Of a stretch of 13,499 nt of DNA, positions 1 to 5,909 are shown piece after piece. Origin of the DNA: Acidobacteriota bacterium (GTDB taxonomy: Bacteria; Acidobacteriota; Terriglobia; UBA7540); the NCBI GenBank assembly GCA_021789565.1, contig JAJYJL010000065.1, positions 1 through 13,499 of the forward strand, read 5' to 3'. Position 1 is the stretch's first letter, and each line of letters starts with the position of its first letter. The notes under the pieces are model-generated. The model was given only the letters and a program-made list of their open reading frames with translations, was not told the DNA's origin and searched no databases. The translations under genes and the position numbers were made by a program.

Positions 1-33
1 TCCCTTTGGAAGTTCAGCAATGGTACGGGCCAT
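1..33 (-). CDS. Partial CDS (5' end only), probable IS4-type transposase
   Basis: Leftward gene starting at ATG 33-31 and running off the left edge, so only 11 residues are visible (MARTIAELPKG). A strong purine-rich Shine-Dalgarno (AGAGGAGG) lies upstream with 7 nt between it and the ATG. The residues match, from memory, the opening of IS4-family transposases from Acidobacteria and related phyla, which often begin M-x-R-x-I/L-A-x-L-P-x-G. That identity rests on 11 residues and recall. A hairpin over the ribosome site, the usual device by which insertion sequences damp read-through expression of transposase, supports it. Otherwise it is an unidentified gene start. Confidence 0.5.
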   Translation of the reverse strand, partial: MARTIAELPKG

Positions 34-40
34 TTGCGGT

Positions 41-66
41 CCTCCTCTCATTCTCATGAGAGGAGG
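41..66 (-). promoter_or_regulatory. Perfect inverted repeat sequestering the Shine-Dalgarno of the leftward gene
   Basis: Arms CCTCCTCTCAT (41-51) and ATGAGAGGAGG (56-66) are perfectly complementary over 11 bp with a 4-nt loop. Read on the minus strand, the second arm of the hairpin contains the AGAGGAGG ribosome-binding site of the ATG at 33, and the first arm is an anti-Shine-Dalgarno. Any mRNA that includes the whole palindrome would fold and hide the start. Established parallels are IS10, IS50 and IS200, where transcripts entering from outside form a hairpin over the transposase start. The palindrome is certain; the role is inference. It could also be a repressor operator. Confidence 0.6.
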
Positions 67-182
67 ATACCACAAATTCATCTAAGTGAACAGTATTGGA
101 TTTAGCTCACATTCCATCTCTCGCCACAGAGGTCGCGTCGTGTGCGCCCCTGTGGACATGATTGAAAGGTCTACAAGATCAA

Positions 183-515
183 ATGAAGCGCGTGATGTGG
201 ATTGAACACAAGTCGGAAGGCCTTTTTGGCCCTGCAAGGATCGGATGGGCCAAGATCAGCGATCGCGGCAAGCGTGTCGACTATCAAGGCCGGTCCTTTA
301 GAAGTTTGCACGGTTCCGGATTCAAGGCCAATTTCTACGATGTGGAAACGAGAGCCCAATACTGGATAAGCGGTTGCAGAAAAGACGGACGCGATGCCCT
401 CTACAACACGGACGTGGAAGTCGACGAGGATGCCCTGGAGGAATATTGGCTGAATATCCGCAGGAGACCTGAGAACTTGAAGCTCAAAAAGTTCAGGGCA
501 CAGGGCAAATACTGA
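183..515 (+). CDS. Small conserved protein of unknown function (110 aa)
   Basis: The 110-residue product begins MKRVMWIEHKSEGL and contains GPARIGWAKIS, FKANFYDVETRAQYWISG, a short acidic stretch (VEVDEDALEEYW) and a basic tail ending in GKY. I recognise the pattern GPARIG ... FKAN-YDVET--YWISG ... E-YW--IR from a family of ~100-residue bacterial proteins that databases often label, almost certainly wrongly, 1-deoxy-D-xylulose-5-phosphate synthase. It is far too short for DXS and shows no thiamine-diphosphate motif. No signal peptide or membrane segment is visible. The frame is open upstream to TTG 162, just after a stop. ATG 183 is preferred because family members start near RVMWIEHK, but the ribosome site is poor (AAAGG at 165-169 is 13 nt away). 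It is AT-richer than later genes and next to a likely IS. Confidence 0.6.
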   Translation: MKRVMWIEHKSEGLFGPARIGWAKISDRGKRVDYQGRSFRSLHGSGFKANFYDVETRAQYWISGCRKDGRDALYNTDVEVDEDALEEYWLNIRRRPENLKLKKFRAQGKY

Positions 516-565
516 GTGCTGGATCCAACCTTAGTCTTATATGCTTCAACCTATAACACACTTTT

Positions 566-632
566 CTCTGTGTCCTCTGTGGCCCACCAAGCCGTACAAA
601 GTGTTCGGAGAGATCCTCTGTGCACTCTGTGT
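566..632. repeat. Paired CTCTGTG repeats
   Basis: The heptamer CTCTGTG occurs four times, at 566-572, 575-581, 616-622 and 625-631. Each pair is spaced exactly 9 bp, and the two pairs are 50 bp apart. The wording (CTCTGTG-TC-CTCTGTGG) resembles the CTCTGTG/CTCTGCG strings scattered in intergenic DNA of several bacterial phyla. No function is known to me; a dispersed repeat is the simplest reading. Confidence 0.5.
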
Positions 633-716
633 GAAGCTTTCGCGACCCGTAGGACCCCCTTCGAAGCAATAAAGATGAAGATCCGCGAGAGGAATACGCC
701 TTTGGTGGTCCCCGCT

Positions 717-795
717 TGCGTAGATTGAGTGTCCTAATCTACGCACATCATGCGTAGAATAAGGTCTCTAATCTACGCATATCTTGCGTAGATTA
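717..795. repeat. 34-bp-period tandem array of alternating inverted TGCGTAGATT motifs
   Basis: TGCGTAGATT occurs forward at 717-726, 751-760 (one mismatch, TGCGTAGAAT) and 785-794, and inverted (AATCTACGCA) at 736-745 and 770-779. Forward copies are exactly 34 bp apart and inverted copies are also 34 bp apart, so this is a tandem repeat of ~2.3 units, each containing an inverted pair. The last pair extends to a perfect 11-bp stem (769-779 with 785-795) and a 5-nt loop. It ends ~110 bp before ATG 908. It could be iteron-like protein sites, an operator for the downstream oxidoreductase, a REP-like element, or an end-structure of the neighbouring mobile DNA. The sequence does not decide. Confidence 0.7.
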
Positions 796-907
796 AGCCT
801 GCCGTGATGCGAGCAATCCTTCCGGTTTTTCACAAGCCTCTTTTGTGTTGGGGGATTTTGGGCAATAATTCAGGTCCGGCGGCTGGCGGGTTGAACGGAG
901 AACGAAA

Positions 908-2527
908 ATGCAACGGCGCGTATTTCTGAAGAATTCATTGGCTGGGCTGGGCGGGGCGCTTTGGGCCGGTCGGCGAGGTTTTGCCGCCGGGGGACCCTAC
1001 GACGTGGTGGTTTACGGCGCAACCGCATCCGGAGTGGTGGCGGCGGTGGCGGCGGCGCGGCAGGGGGCGCGGGTGGCGCTGATCGAGCCCGGCTCGCATC
1101 TGGGCGGAATGGTTTCCGGCGGCCTGGGGCACACCGATACGGGAAGGAAGGAAACCATCGGCGGACTCTCGCTGGAGTTTTTCAAGCGGGTGGGGCGGCA
1201 CTACAACCAGCCCGTCACCTGGGACTTTGAACCGCACGTGGCCGAAGACGTTTTCAAGAGCATGGCGCGCGAGGCCAAAGTGAATGTTGTTTACAACACC
1301 CGACTGCGCGAGGAAGGCGCCGTCGAAAAGAAGGGTGGCCGCATCAGCAGCGTCACCATGGAGAGCGGCGATGCTTACACCGCTCCGGTGTTTATTGACG
1401 CGACTTACGAAGGCGACCTGATGGCCCGGGCCGGGGTCGCCTTCACCTGGGGGCGCGAGGGCCGGGACCAGTACGGCGAATCCTTCGCCGGGGTGCGCGC
1501 CGGGCACCAATACGCCGGGCACTGGTTTGAAGTTCCGGTATCGGCCTACGATTCGCACCACAAGCTGCTGCCGAACATCAACTACGGCCCGCGCGGCAAG
1601 GCTGGAGCGGCCGACAAAAAGATTCAGGCGTATAACTTCCGCATGTGCCTGACGAAGGACAAGGGCAACCAGGCGCCGATTCCGAAGCCGCTCAACTACA
1701 ATCCGCACGAGTATGATCTGCTGGCCCGGCTGATTGCCGCCACGGTGAAGGTGAAGAAAAGGGTCCCGCGGCTGGGCGAACTGATCATTATTTCTCCGCT
1801 GCCAAACGGCAAGACGGACATCAACAACCTCGGGGCGTTTTCGACCGACTACATCGGCAAAAGCTGGGATTATCCCACGGCCGGCTACGGTCGCCGCGGG
1901 CATTCCTGGCGCGAGCACGCGGATTACACGGCCGGCTTTTTCTATTTTCTTGGCCACGACCGTCGCGTGCCCCAGCCGCTGCGCGACGAGATGCTGGAGT
2001 GGGGAATGGCCGCGGACGAATTCACCGACACCGGCAACTGGCCGTTCCAGCTCTACGTGCGGGAGTGCCGGCGCATGGTGGGCGAATACGTGATGGCGCA
2101 GCGCGACCTGGAAACGGAACTGACCAAGCCCGGCCCCATCGGCATGGGTTCGTACAACACGGACTCGCACAACGTGCAGCGCTACGTGGATGAGAACGGC
2201 AACGCCCAGAACGAGGGCGACGTGGAAGTGCCAACCATTCCCTTCCAGATTCCTTACCGCGTGCTGCTGCCCAAACGAAACCAGTGCAGCAACCTGCTGG
2301 TTCCGGTGTGCGCTTCGGCTTCGCACATCGGCTACGGGGCCCTGCGGCTGGAGCCGGTTTACATGATCATGGGTGAAGCGGCGGGAGTTGCTGCCGCGAT
2401 GGCGGCCGGCAAGCATCAGGCCGTGCAGTCGGTGGACCCCGGCGCGCTGGCGAAGGAACTGGTGAAGCGCGGCGCGGTGATGAAGTGGACCAATCCGGAA
2501 CATCTGCGCCTGAAACCGGTTGATTGA
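908..2527 (+). CDS. Tat-exported FAD-dependent oxidoreductase (FAD_oxidored family, PF12831-like)
   Basis: A 539-residue flavoprotein. Residues 1-27 form a twin-arginine signal: RRVFLK at 3-8, a hydrophobic stretch, and a likely cleavage site after GFAA (24-27), so it should be exported folded with its cofactor. Next comes the FAD-binding fold: YDVVVYGATASG (31-42) with the GATxxG dinucleotide loop of this family, then RVALIEP and GGMVSGGLG (66-74). FIDATYEGDL (~160-169) and a C-terminal CASASHIGYGALRLEP followed by GEAAGVAAAMA are characteristic FAD_oxidored blocks. The family is abundant in Acidobacteria, Planctomycetes and Bacteroidetes. Substrates are mostly unknown, and some members are annotated as putative xanthan lyase without good evidence. 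The start is ATG 908 with GGAG 7 nt upstream. The gene stands alone, between repeat-rich gaps. Family assignment is firm; the substrate is unknown. Confidence 0.9.
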   Translation: MQRRVFLKNSLAGLGGALWAGRRGFAAGGPYDVVVYGATASGVVAAVAAARQGARVALIEPGSHLGGMVSGGLGHTDTGRKETIGGLSLEFFKRVGRHYNQPVTWDFEPHVAEDVFKSMAREAKVNVVYNTRLREEGAVEKKGGRISSVTMESGDAYTAPVFIDATYEGDLMARAGVAFTWGREGRDQYGESFAGVRAGHQYAGHWFEVPVSAYDSHHKLLPNINYGPRGKAGAADKKIQAYNFRMCLTKDKGNQAPIPKPLNYNPHEYDLLARLIAATVKVKKRVPRLGELIIISPLPNGKTDINNLGAFSTDYIGKSWDYPTAGYGRRGHSWREHADYTAGFFYFLGHDRRVPQPLRDEMLEWGMAADEFTDTGNWPFQLYVRECRRMVGEYVMAQRDLETELTKPGPIGMGSYNTDSHNVQRYVDENGNAQNEGDVEVPTIPFQIPYRVLLPKRNQCSNLLVPVCASASHIGYGALRLEPVYMIMGEAAGVAAAMAAGKHQAVQSVDPGALAKELVKRGAVMKWTNPEHLRLKPVD

Positions 2528-2579
2528 AGCCCGTGCTGGGCCCCGCTTGGCAGGATGTTGAACAACTGCCCTGTGGCAC

Positions 2580-2668
2580 GTCGTCCTGAACGCAGTGAAG
2601 GATCTGCTTTATTCATTTTCAGCAGGGTACAGCATATGCTTCTCCCGCTTCGCGGGATCAGCATGACG
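2580..2668. repeat. Intergenic repeat element with imperfect terminal inverted repeats
   Basis: The gap between the oxidoreductase and methyltransferase genes (2528-2735) holds a segment beginning GTCGTCCTGA (2580-2589) and ending ATCAGCATGAC, whose complement GTCATGCTGAT mirrors the left end with mismatches. Inside are GTGAAGGATCTGC and a TCCCGC-TTC-GCGGGA hairpin (2643-2657). The pattern GTC-TCCTGA ... GAAGGATCTGC is, from memory, a dispersed intergenic repeat in Acidobacteria and other genomes. GTTGA/TCAAC (2669-2683) just outside forms a small stem with a T-rich loop. The structures might also end transcription of the upstream gene, but no clean stem-plus-T-run terminator is present. Confidence 0.5.
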
Positions 2669-2725
2669 GTTGATTTTTTCAACAACCAGTAAACTCCGTC
2701 GCGGCAAATGAAGGTGACAGGAAAA

Positions 2726-2731
2726 AGGAGG
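2726..2731 (+). promoter_or_regulatory. Ribosome-binding site fixing the GTG start of the methyltransferase
   Basis: AGGAGG lies 4 nt before GTG 2736. An ATG at 2734 overlaps the GTG (aATGTG) but is in another frame that does not encode the protein. This strong Shine-Dalgarno together with family-typical residues from the GTG (PGIFEPQVEAYI) decides the start. Confidence 0.75.
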
Positions 2732-2735
2732 CAAT

Positions 2736-3374
2736 GTGCCAGGAATTTTTGAACCACAGGTTGAGGCCTACATCCATTCTCTGCTGCCGGCGCGAGACGC
2801 CGTGCTGCGCAAGATGGAACGTTACGCGGCAAAGCACAAGGTCCCCATCGTCGGCCCGGCGTGCGCCCGCGTGCTTCACCAATTGGCGTTGCTGGTGAAG
2901 GCGCGGCGGGTGTTTGAGATGGGCTCGGCCATCGGATATTCCACGCTGTGGCTGGCGCGCGCGGTGGGGCCTAAAGGAAAAGTTTTTTATACGGACAGCG
3001 ATCCTGCCAACGCCGGGCGGGCCCGCGCCTACCTGCGCGAAGCTGGAATGCTGGGCCGGGTGGAAATCCTGGTGGGCGACGCGCTGGAATCGCTGAAAGC
3101 CACGCCGGGACAATTTGACCTGATTTTCAACGACGTCTCGAAGACCCAATATCCTGAGGCGTTCAAGCTGGCGGTCCCCAGGGTGCGCGCGGGAGGGCTG
3201 TTCATCACCGACAACGTGCTGTGGTCCGGAAGGGTGGCAGTGCCCGCGGGGGCCGGTGATGCTGACACGCGCGCCATCCGGAAATTCAACCAGATGGTTT
3301 ACAAATCGCCGGAGCTGATGACCACGATTGTTCCGCTGCGCGACGGCCTGGCCGTGTGCCTGAAACTGAAGTGA
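2736..3374 (+). CDS. SAM-dependent O-methyltransferase, class I COMT-like (PF01596 family)
   Basis: A 212-residue cytosolic methyltransferase that should transfer a methyl group from S-adenosylmethionine to a hydroxyl of a small, probably catechol-like, acceptor using a divalent metal. Motif I is VFEMGSAIGYST (59-70), followed by VFYTDSDP (83-90, acidic residue for the SAM ribose), VGDALESL (113-120), FDLIFNDVSK (127-136) and GLFITDNVLWSG (154-165). The metal-ligand equivalents of COMT, here D133, D159 and N160, are present. The usual D-x-D-K after motif IV reads D-V-S-K here, so one acidic residue is replaced by Ser. Length is normal for the family. The start is GTG. Neighbours give no pathway: the gene is monocistronic and bracketed by TCCCGC/GCGGGA hairpins on both sides. 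Family is confident, substrate unknown. Confidence 0.88.
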   Translation: MPGIFEPQVEAYIHSLLPARDAVLRKMERYAAKHKVPIVGPACARVLHQLALLVKARRVFEMGSAIGYSTLWLARAVGPKGKVFYTDSDPANAGRARAYLREAGMLGRVEILVGDALESLKATPGQFDLIFNDVSKTQYPEAFKLAVPRVRAGGLFITDNVLWSGRVAVPAGAGDADTRAIRKFNQMVYKSPELMTTIVPLRDGLAVCLKLK

Positions 3375-3666
3375 CGCGGCGCGAGGCCCTGGCAGGCGTT
3401 CACTGACCCGCTCTATCCATGAACCAGTCCCGCCTTGCGGGATTGCCGCGAAAGGGGAGAAGGGGCACGACTTTAGTCGTGCCGAAGAGGCAATCCATAG
3501 GAGACGGCTTTAGCCGCTGAAAATTCCGGTGCTGTGAGCGTTCCGCTCAGGGGCTGAAGCCCGCGACAGGAGATTTTGAGACACTCCAACGGCACGACTC
3601 AAGTCGTGCCCTTTCACAAAACTCGCGCCTTTTCGCGGCGCCTTATTGCGGCATGAACGATCCAGG
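3375..3666. other. Convergent intergenic gap filled with palindromes
   Basis: This 292-bp gap separates the 3' ends of the methyltransferase (+) and the SirB1-like gene (-). It has no coding potential worth reporting and is dominated by the palindrome cluster at 3428-3610. Both flanking genes end here, so some hairpins may act as terminators in either direction, though no stem is followed by a clear T-run. Confidence 0.6.
3428..3610. repeat. Cluster of six short palindromes bounded by two near-identical GGCACGACT hairpins
   Basis: In order: TCCCGC-CTT-GCGGGA (3428-3442); GGCACGACT paired with AGTCGTGCC (3464-3483, 2-nt loop TT); CGGC-TTTA-GCCG (3505-3516); TGAGCG-TTC-CGCTCA (3535-3549); GGGCT-GA-AGCCC (3551-3562); and a second GGCACGACT/AGTCGTGCC (3591-3610, loop CA). 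The second and sixth differ only in the loop and enclose a ~147-bp unit. Such hairpins recur in intergenic DNA of acidobacterial genomes as I recall them. Likely a REP/MITE-type repeat; a secondary terminator role is possible. Confidence 0.7.
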
Positions 3667-4497
3667 TTAATTCATCATGCCCTTGATGTGGCCGAGCATC
3701 TGCAGGACTTCCTGCACTTCGGGATCGTCTTCACCGGCCAGCTTCAGATAGACCTTCAACTCATTGGCCGCGTCGGTATAGCGGCGCATGGCGAAATAAA
3801 CCATTCCGCGGTCGCGCACGTTGGAGAGGATGTCCTCGCGAGTGGCCAGCGAGAGTTCGATCATGGTGAGGACTTTGGGATAATTGCCACGCCGGTGATA
3901 CGACCCTTTCAGGTTGTTGAGCATGCGCGCGAGGACCTGCTTTTTGGTGGCGGCGGCAAAGTATTCGGGCTTCAGTTCAGCCTTGTCGCCGAAGTGCTCG
4001 TGCAGCAAAGCCAGGCAATCCGCGGGCGCCAGCACGGCCCCGCCGTGGAAAGGATCAACCACAATCTCCGCCGGGGGCCCGGGATGCTTCACCAGGAAAT
4101 GCCCCGGAAATCCCAATCCCGCCAGAGGCACGCCCTTCCGCCGCGCCACCTCCGTATAGACCAGTGAGAGGCTGATGGGAATTCCAGTTTTGCGCTCCAG
4201 GACGTCGTTCAGATAGCTGTTGCGGGGATCGTCGTATTCCCGGGTGTTGCCCTCAAAATGTTCCTCCTCAAACAGCACTTTGTTGATGGCGGCGATGTTG
4301 GCCAGTGCCGAAAGCGTGGGGCCGGCCTCGACGCGGGCGGCCAGGCGGTCGAGGGTCTCGATCGAGGGCGCCGGGTCGAGGCCGGGGTATTCGGTGGCGG
4401 CAATGGCCAGGGCCGCTTCCGCCAGGTCAATCTGCTCGTCCGGGCAATCCGTCAATGCCTCGAACTGCCGGATGGGGTCGATCTGTATCAATCTCAT
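3667..4497 (-). CDS. SirB1/transglutaminase-like protein with TPR tail
   Basis: A 276-residue protein of the SirB1 family (Transglut_core2 plus TPR, PF13369/PF13371-like). The core block NSYLNDVLERKTGIPISLSL (93-112), VYTEVARRKGVPLAGLGFPGHFLVKH (113-138) and IVVDPFHGG (145-153) is diagnostic. The catalytic Cys of true transglutaminases is absent at the usual place (GIPISLS instead), as is normal for this family. Residues ~185-275 form a TPR-like helical repeat (LNNLKGSYHRRGNYPKVLTM, RDRGMVYFAMRRYTDAANEL), suggesting a protein-binding role. No signal peptide. The biochemical role of SirB1-like proteins is not established. The ATG at 4497 sits directly against GGAG with no spacer; a TTG two codons on (4491) would be 6 nt from that GGAG and may be the true start. 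It follows trxB on the same strand after 251 bp. Confidence 0.85.
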   Translation of the reverse strand: MRLIQIDPIRQFEALTDCPDEQIDLAEAALAIAATEYPGLDPAPSIETLDRLAARVEAGPTLSALANIAAINKVLFEEEHFEGNTREYDDPRNSYLNDVLERKTGIPISLSLVYTEVARRKGVPLAGLGFPGHFLVKHPGPPAEIVVDPFHGGAVLAPADCLALLHEHFGDKAELKPEYFAAATKKQVLARMLNNLKGSYHRRGNYPKVLTMIELSLATREDILSNVRDRGMVYFAMRRYTDAANELKVYLKLAGEDDPEVQEVLQMLGHIKGMMN

Positions 4498-4748
4498 CTC
4501 CGCTTTCTGAGGGGATCCAATCTCCAGCTTAACAAACTCCGGCGAGGTTCAGGACTTCGTTTTCCGGCTGGCGGCACGAGCCGGCTGCGGAGGGCGCTTC
4601 CTGCAGCGTGTTTTTCCGCACCCAAAGGGCGCGGCACCCAGGCTGCGCCATGGCCGCCGCACTCCGGAAAAGAAAACAAATCGCTGAGCCTGCGGGCGTT
4701 TCCCTGCGCGCAGCCGGAAGGGCCGGCCCGCGCCAGGCCGCCCTTGGA
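4498..4748. other. GC-rich gap between trxB and the SirB1-like gene
   Basis: No gene recognised. On the minus strand downstream of trxB there is a GGGCCGGCCC palindrome (4720-4729), then a short CTGCG/CGCAG stem followed by a T-rich run (complement of 4669-4683, ending in GTTTTCTTTT). That could be a weak terminator for trxB, with the SirB1-like promoter in the remaining ~150 bp. I cannot identify -35/-10 boxes. Open frames here overlap trxB out of frame or consist of GC-rich noise. Confidence 0.4.
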
Positions 4749-5681
4749 TCACGCTTTTTCCCGGGAACTTTCAGCCAGGAACCTTTCGGCATCCATGGCC
4801 GCCATGCATCCCGTGCCCGCGGCCGTCACCGCCTGCCGGTAGACGTGGTCGCGGCAGTCGCCCGCTGCGAACACACCGGGAACGTTGGTCTTTGAACCTT
4901 CGTGGGTTACCAGATAGCCGACGTCGTTCATTTCGAGCTGGCCTTTGAAAAGCCCGGTGTTGGGCGTATGGCCGATGGCAATAAAGAGTCCGTCGGTCTC
5001 TTTGACCGATTCTTCGCCCGTCTTGACATTTTTCAATCGCACGCCCGTCACTTCGCCTTTTTCCGGATCCAGCACCTCGGTCACCACGGTGTTCCAAACC
5101 GGCTGGATGACTTTGTTGTCGAACATGCGCTTCTGCATGATTTTTGAGGCCCGCAACTCCTCGCGGCGGTGCACCACGTTCACCTTTTTTGCATAACGGG
5201 TGAGAAACAGGGCATCCTCGGCCGCTGTGTCGCCACCACCCACCACCACTACTTCCTTGCCGCGATAAAAATAGCCGTCGCAGGTGGCGCAGGTGGAGAC
5301 GCCATGGCCCATCAGCTTGCGCTCGGAATCCAATCCCAGCAGCTTGGCGGAGGCTCCCGTGGCCACAATCAGCGCCTGTGTCTCGAGCGTTTCTTTGCCC
5401 ATTTCCACCGTGAAAGGGCGCTTGGAGAGATCGACGCTGGTGACATCGCCTTCCTGGAATTCCGCTCCGAACTCCCCGGCCTGTTTTTGCATCAGTTCGA
5501 TCAGCTCGGGCCCCTGGACCCCCTTGGGGAAGCCGGGATAGTTTTCCACCAGGGTGGTGAGCGTAAGCTGGCCTCCGGCCTCATGCCCGCGAATCACCAG
5601 CGGGCTCAGATTGGCGCGGGCGGCATAAATGGCTGCGGTCAATCCTGCGCAACCCGACCCTATTATGACGACATTTCGCAT
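4749..5681 (-). CDS. trxB: Thioredoxin reductase (NADPH)
   Basis: A 310-residue low-molecular-weight thioredoxin reductase, full length. It carries electrons from NADPH through FAD and a redox disulfide to thioredoxin in the cytosol. FAD loop GSGCAG at 8-13, ENYPGFP (46-52), second nucleotide fold VVVVGGGDTAAEDA (144-157), NADPH 2'-phosphate motif HRREELRASK (171-180), and FAAGDCRDHVYRQAVTAAGTGCMAA (271-295) binding the FAD tail. The active-site pair is CATC (131-134) followed by DG. Two substitutions stand out: Cys11 replaces Pro of the usual GSGPAG, and Cys276 replaces the usual Val of GDVRD, adding cysteines near the flavin. The start is ATG 5681 with AAGGGA ~8 nt upstream. It is divergent from the natA-like gene, with 228 bp shared between them. 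Confidence 0.96.
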   Translation of the reverse strand: MRNVVIIGSGCAGLTAAIYAARANLSPLVIRGHEAGGQLTLTTLVENYPGFPKGVQGPELIELMQKQAGEFGAEFQEGDVTSVDLSKRPFTVEMGKETLETQALIVATGASAKLLGLDSERKLMGHGVSTCATCDGYFYRGKEVVVVGGGDTAAEDALFLTRYAKKVNVVHRREELRASKIMQKRMFDNKVIQPVWNTVVTEVLDPEKGEVTGVRLKNVKTGEESVKETDGLFIAIGHTPNTGLFKGQLEMNDVGYLVTHEGSKTNVPGVFAAGDCRDHVYRQAVTAAGTGCMAAMDAERFLAESSREKA

Positions 5682-5909
5682 CTGTCAGGTCCCTTCTGAA
5701 TTGGTTTAAGTTCGGCAAAAGGGTTATCTTATCCTATGCGCGAATCTTCGTACAGCCGCCCTGCCTGCGGAGGCTGCAACGCGCAGATCCAGGAAGGCAA
5801 GCGACCATTGGCTCTTGCGTGCTATTCCAGTTTGATGCTACAAATCCTGTTCAGTTTCTTTCCGCAGGCCGCAGCTTGAGAATCCGGGAAAAGGCAAGAT
5901 CGGACCGAC
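5682..5909. promoter_or_regulatory. Divergent promoter region, trxB / NatAB-type transporter
   Basis: The 228-bp gap between divergent starts must contain both promoters. Rightward candidates are weak: TTGCGT (5815-5820) with TACAAA (5839-5844) at 18-bp spacing, or TTGGCT (5808-5813) with TTTGAT (5831-5836) at 17 bp. For trxB, the minus-strand sequence around 5712-5733 is AT-rich (complement contains GATAAGATAAC) and is a plausible -10 zone. A small GCCT-GCGG-AGGC stem lies at 5763-5774. No known regulator box is recognisable. Confidence 0.35.

Larger units (their letters stand above)
516..907. other. Gene-free interval with two repeat arrays
   Basis: No convincing gene lies between the small protein and the FAD oxidoreductase. 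The only open frame (516-728) translates low-complexity repeat DNA and has no ribosome site. The interval holds a CTCTGTG repeat set (566-632) and a 34-bp-period palindromic array (717-795). The last ~110 bases should carry the promoter of the oxidoreductase. An AATAAT at 864-869 could be a -10, but I see no good -35 partner. GGAG at 897-900 is the ribosome site for ATG 908. Confidence 0.6.

Noticed and set aside
162..182. TTG 162 start for the small protein
   Set aside because: It adds seven non-conserved residues directly after a stop codon. ATG 183 fits the remembered family start better, although its ribosome site is poor.
516..728. 70-residue open frame after the small protein
   Set aside because: It lacks a ribosome site and its middle is a translation of the CTCTGTG repeats. 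No recognisable family.
717..795. CRISPR array
   Set aside because: Only ~2.3 units, the spacer-like parts are 8 and 5 nt, and the repeat alternates in orientation. This is a palindromic tandem repeat, not CRISPR, and no cas genes are nearby.
935..2503. 522-residue open frame antisense to the FAD oxidoreductase
   Set aside because: Long antisense frames are common opposite high-GC genes. The composition (His/Arg/Val-rich, no motifs) is that of a shadow.
3646..4167. 173-residue plus-strand frame opposite the SirB1-like gene
   Set aside because: The sense-strand protein has clear family motifs; this is its reverse-complement shadow.
4498..4748. tRNA or structured RNA in the GC-rich gap
   Set aside because: No cloverleaf, TTC-loop or conserved RNA motif could be traced; only short GC palindromes.
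4258..4842. 194-residue plus-strand frame over the trxB-sirB1 gap
   Set aside because: It overlaps both minus-strand genes and reads as Arg/Ala/Pro-rich noise.
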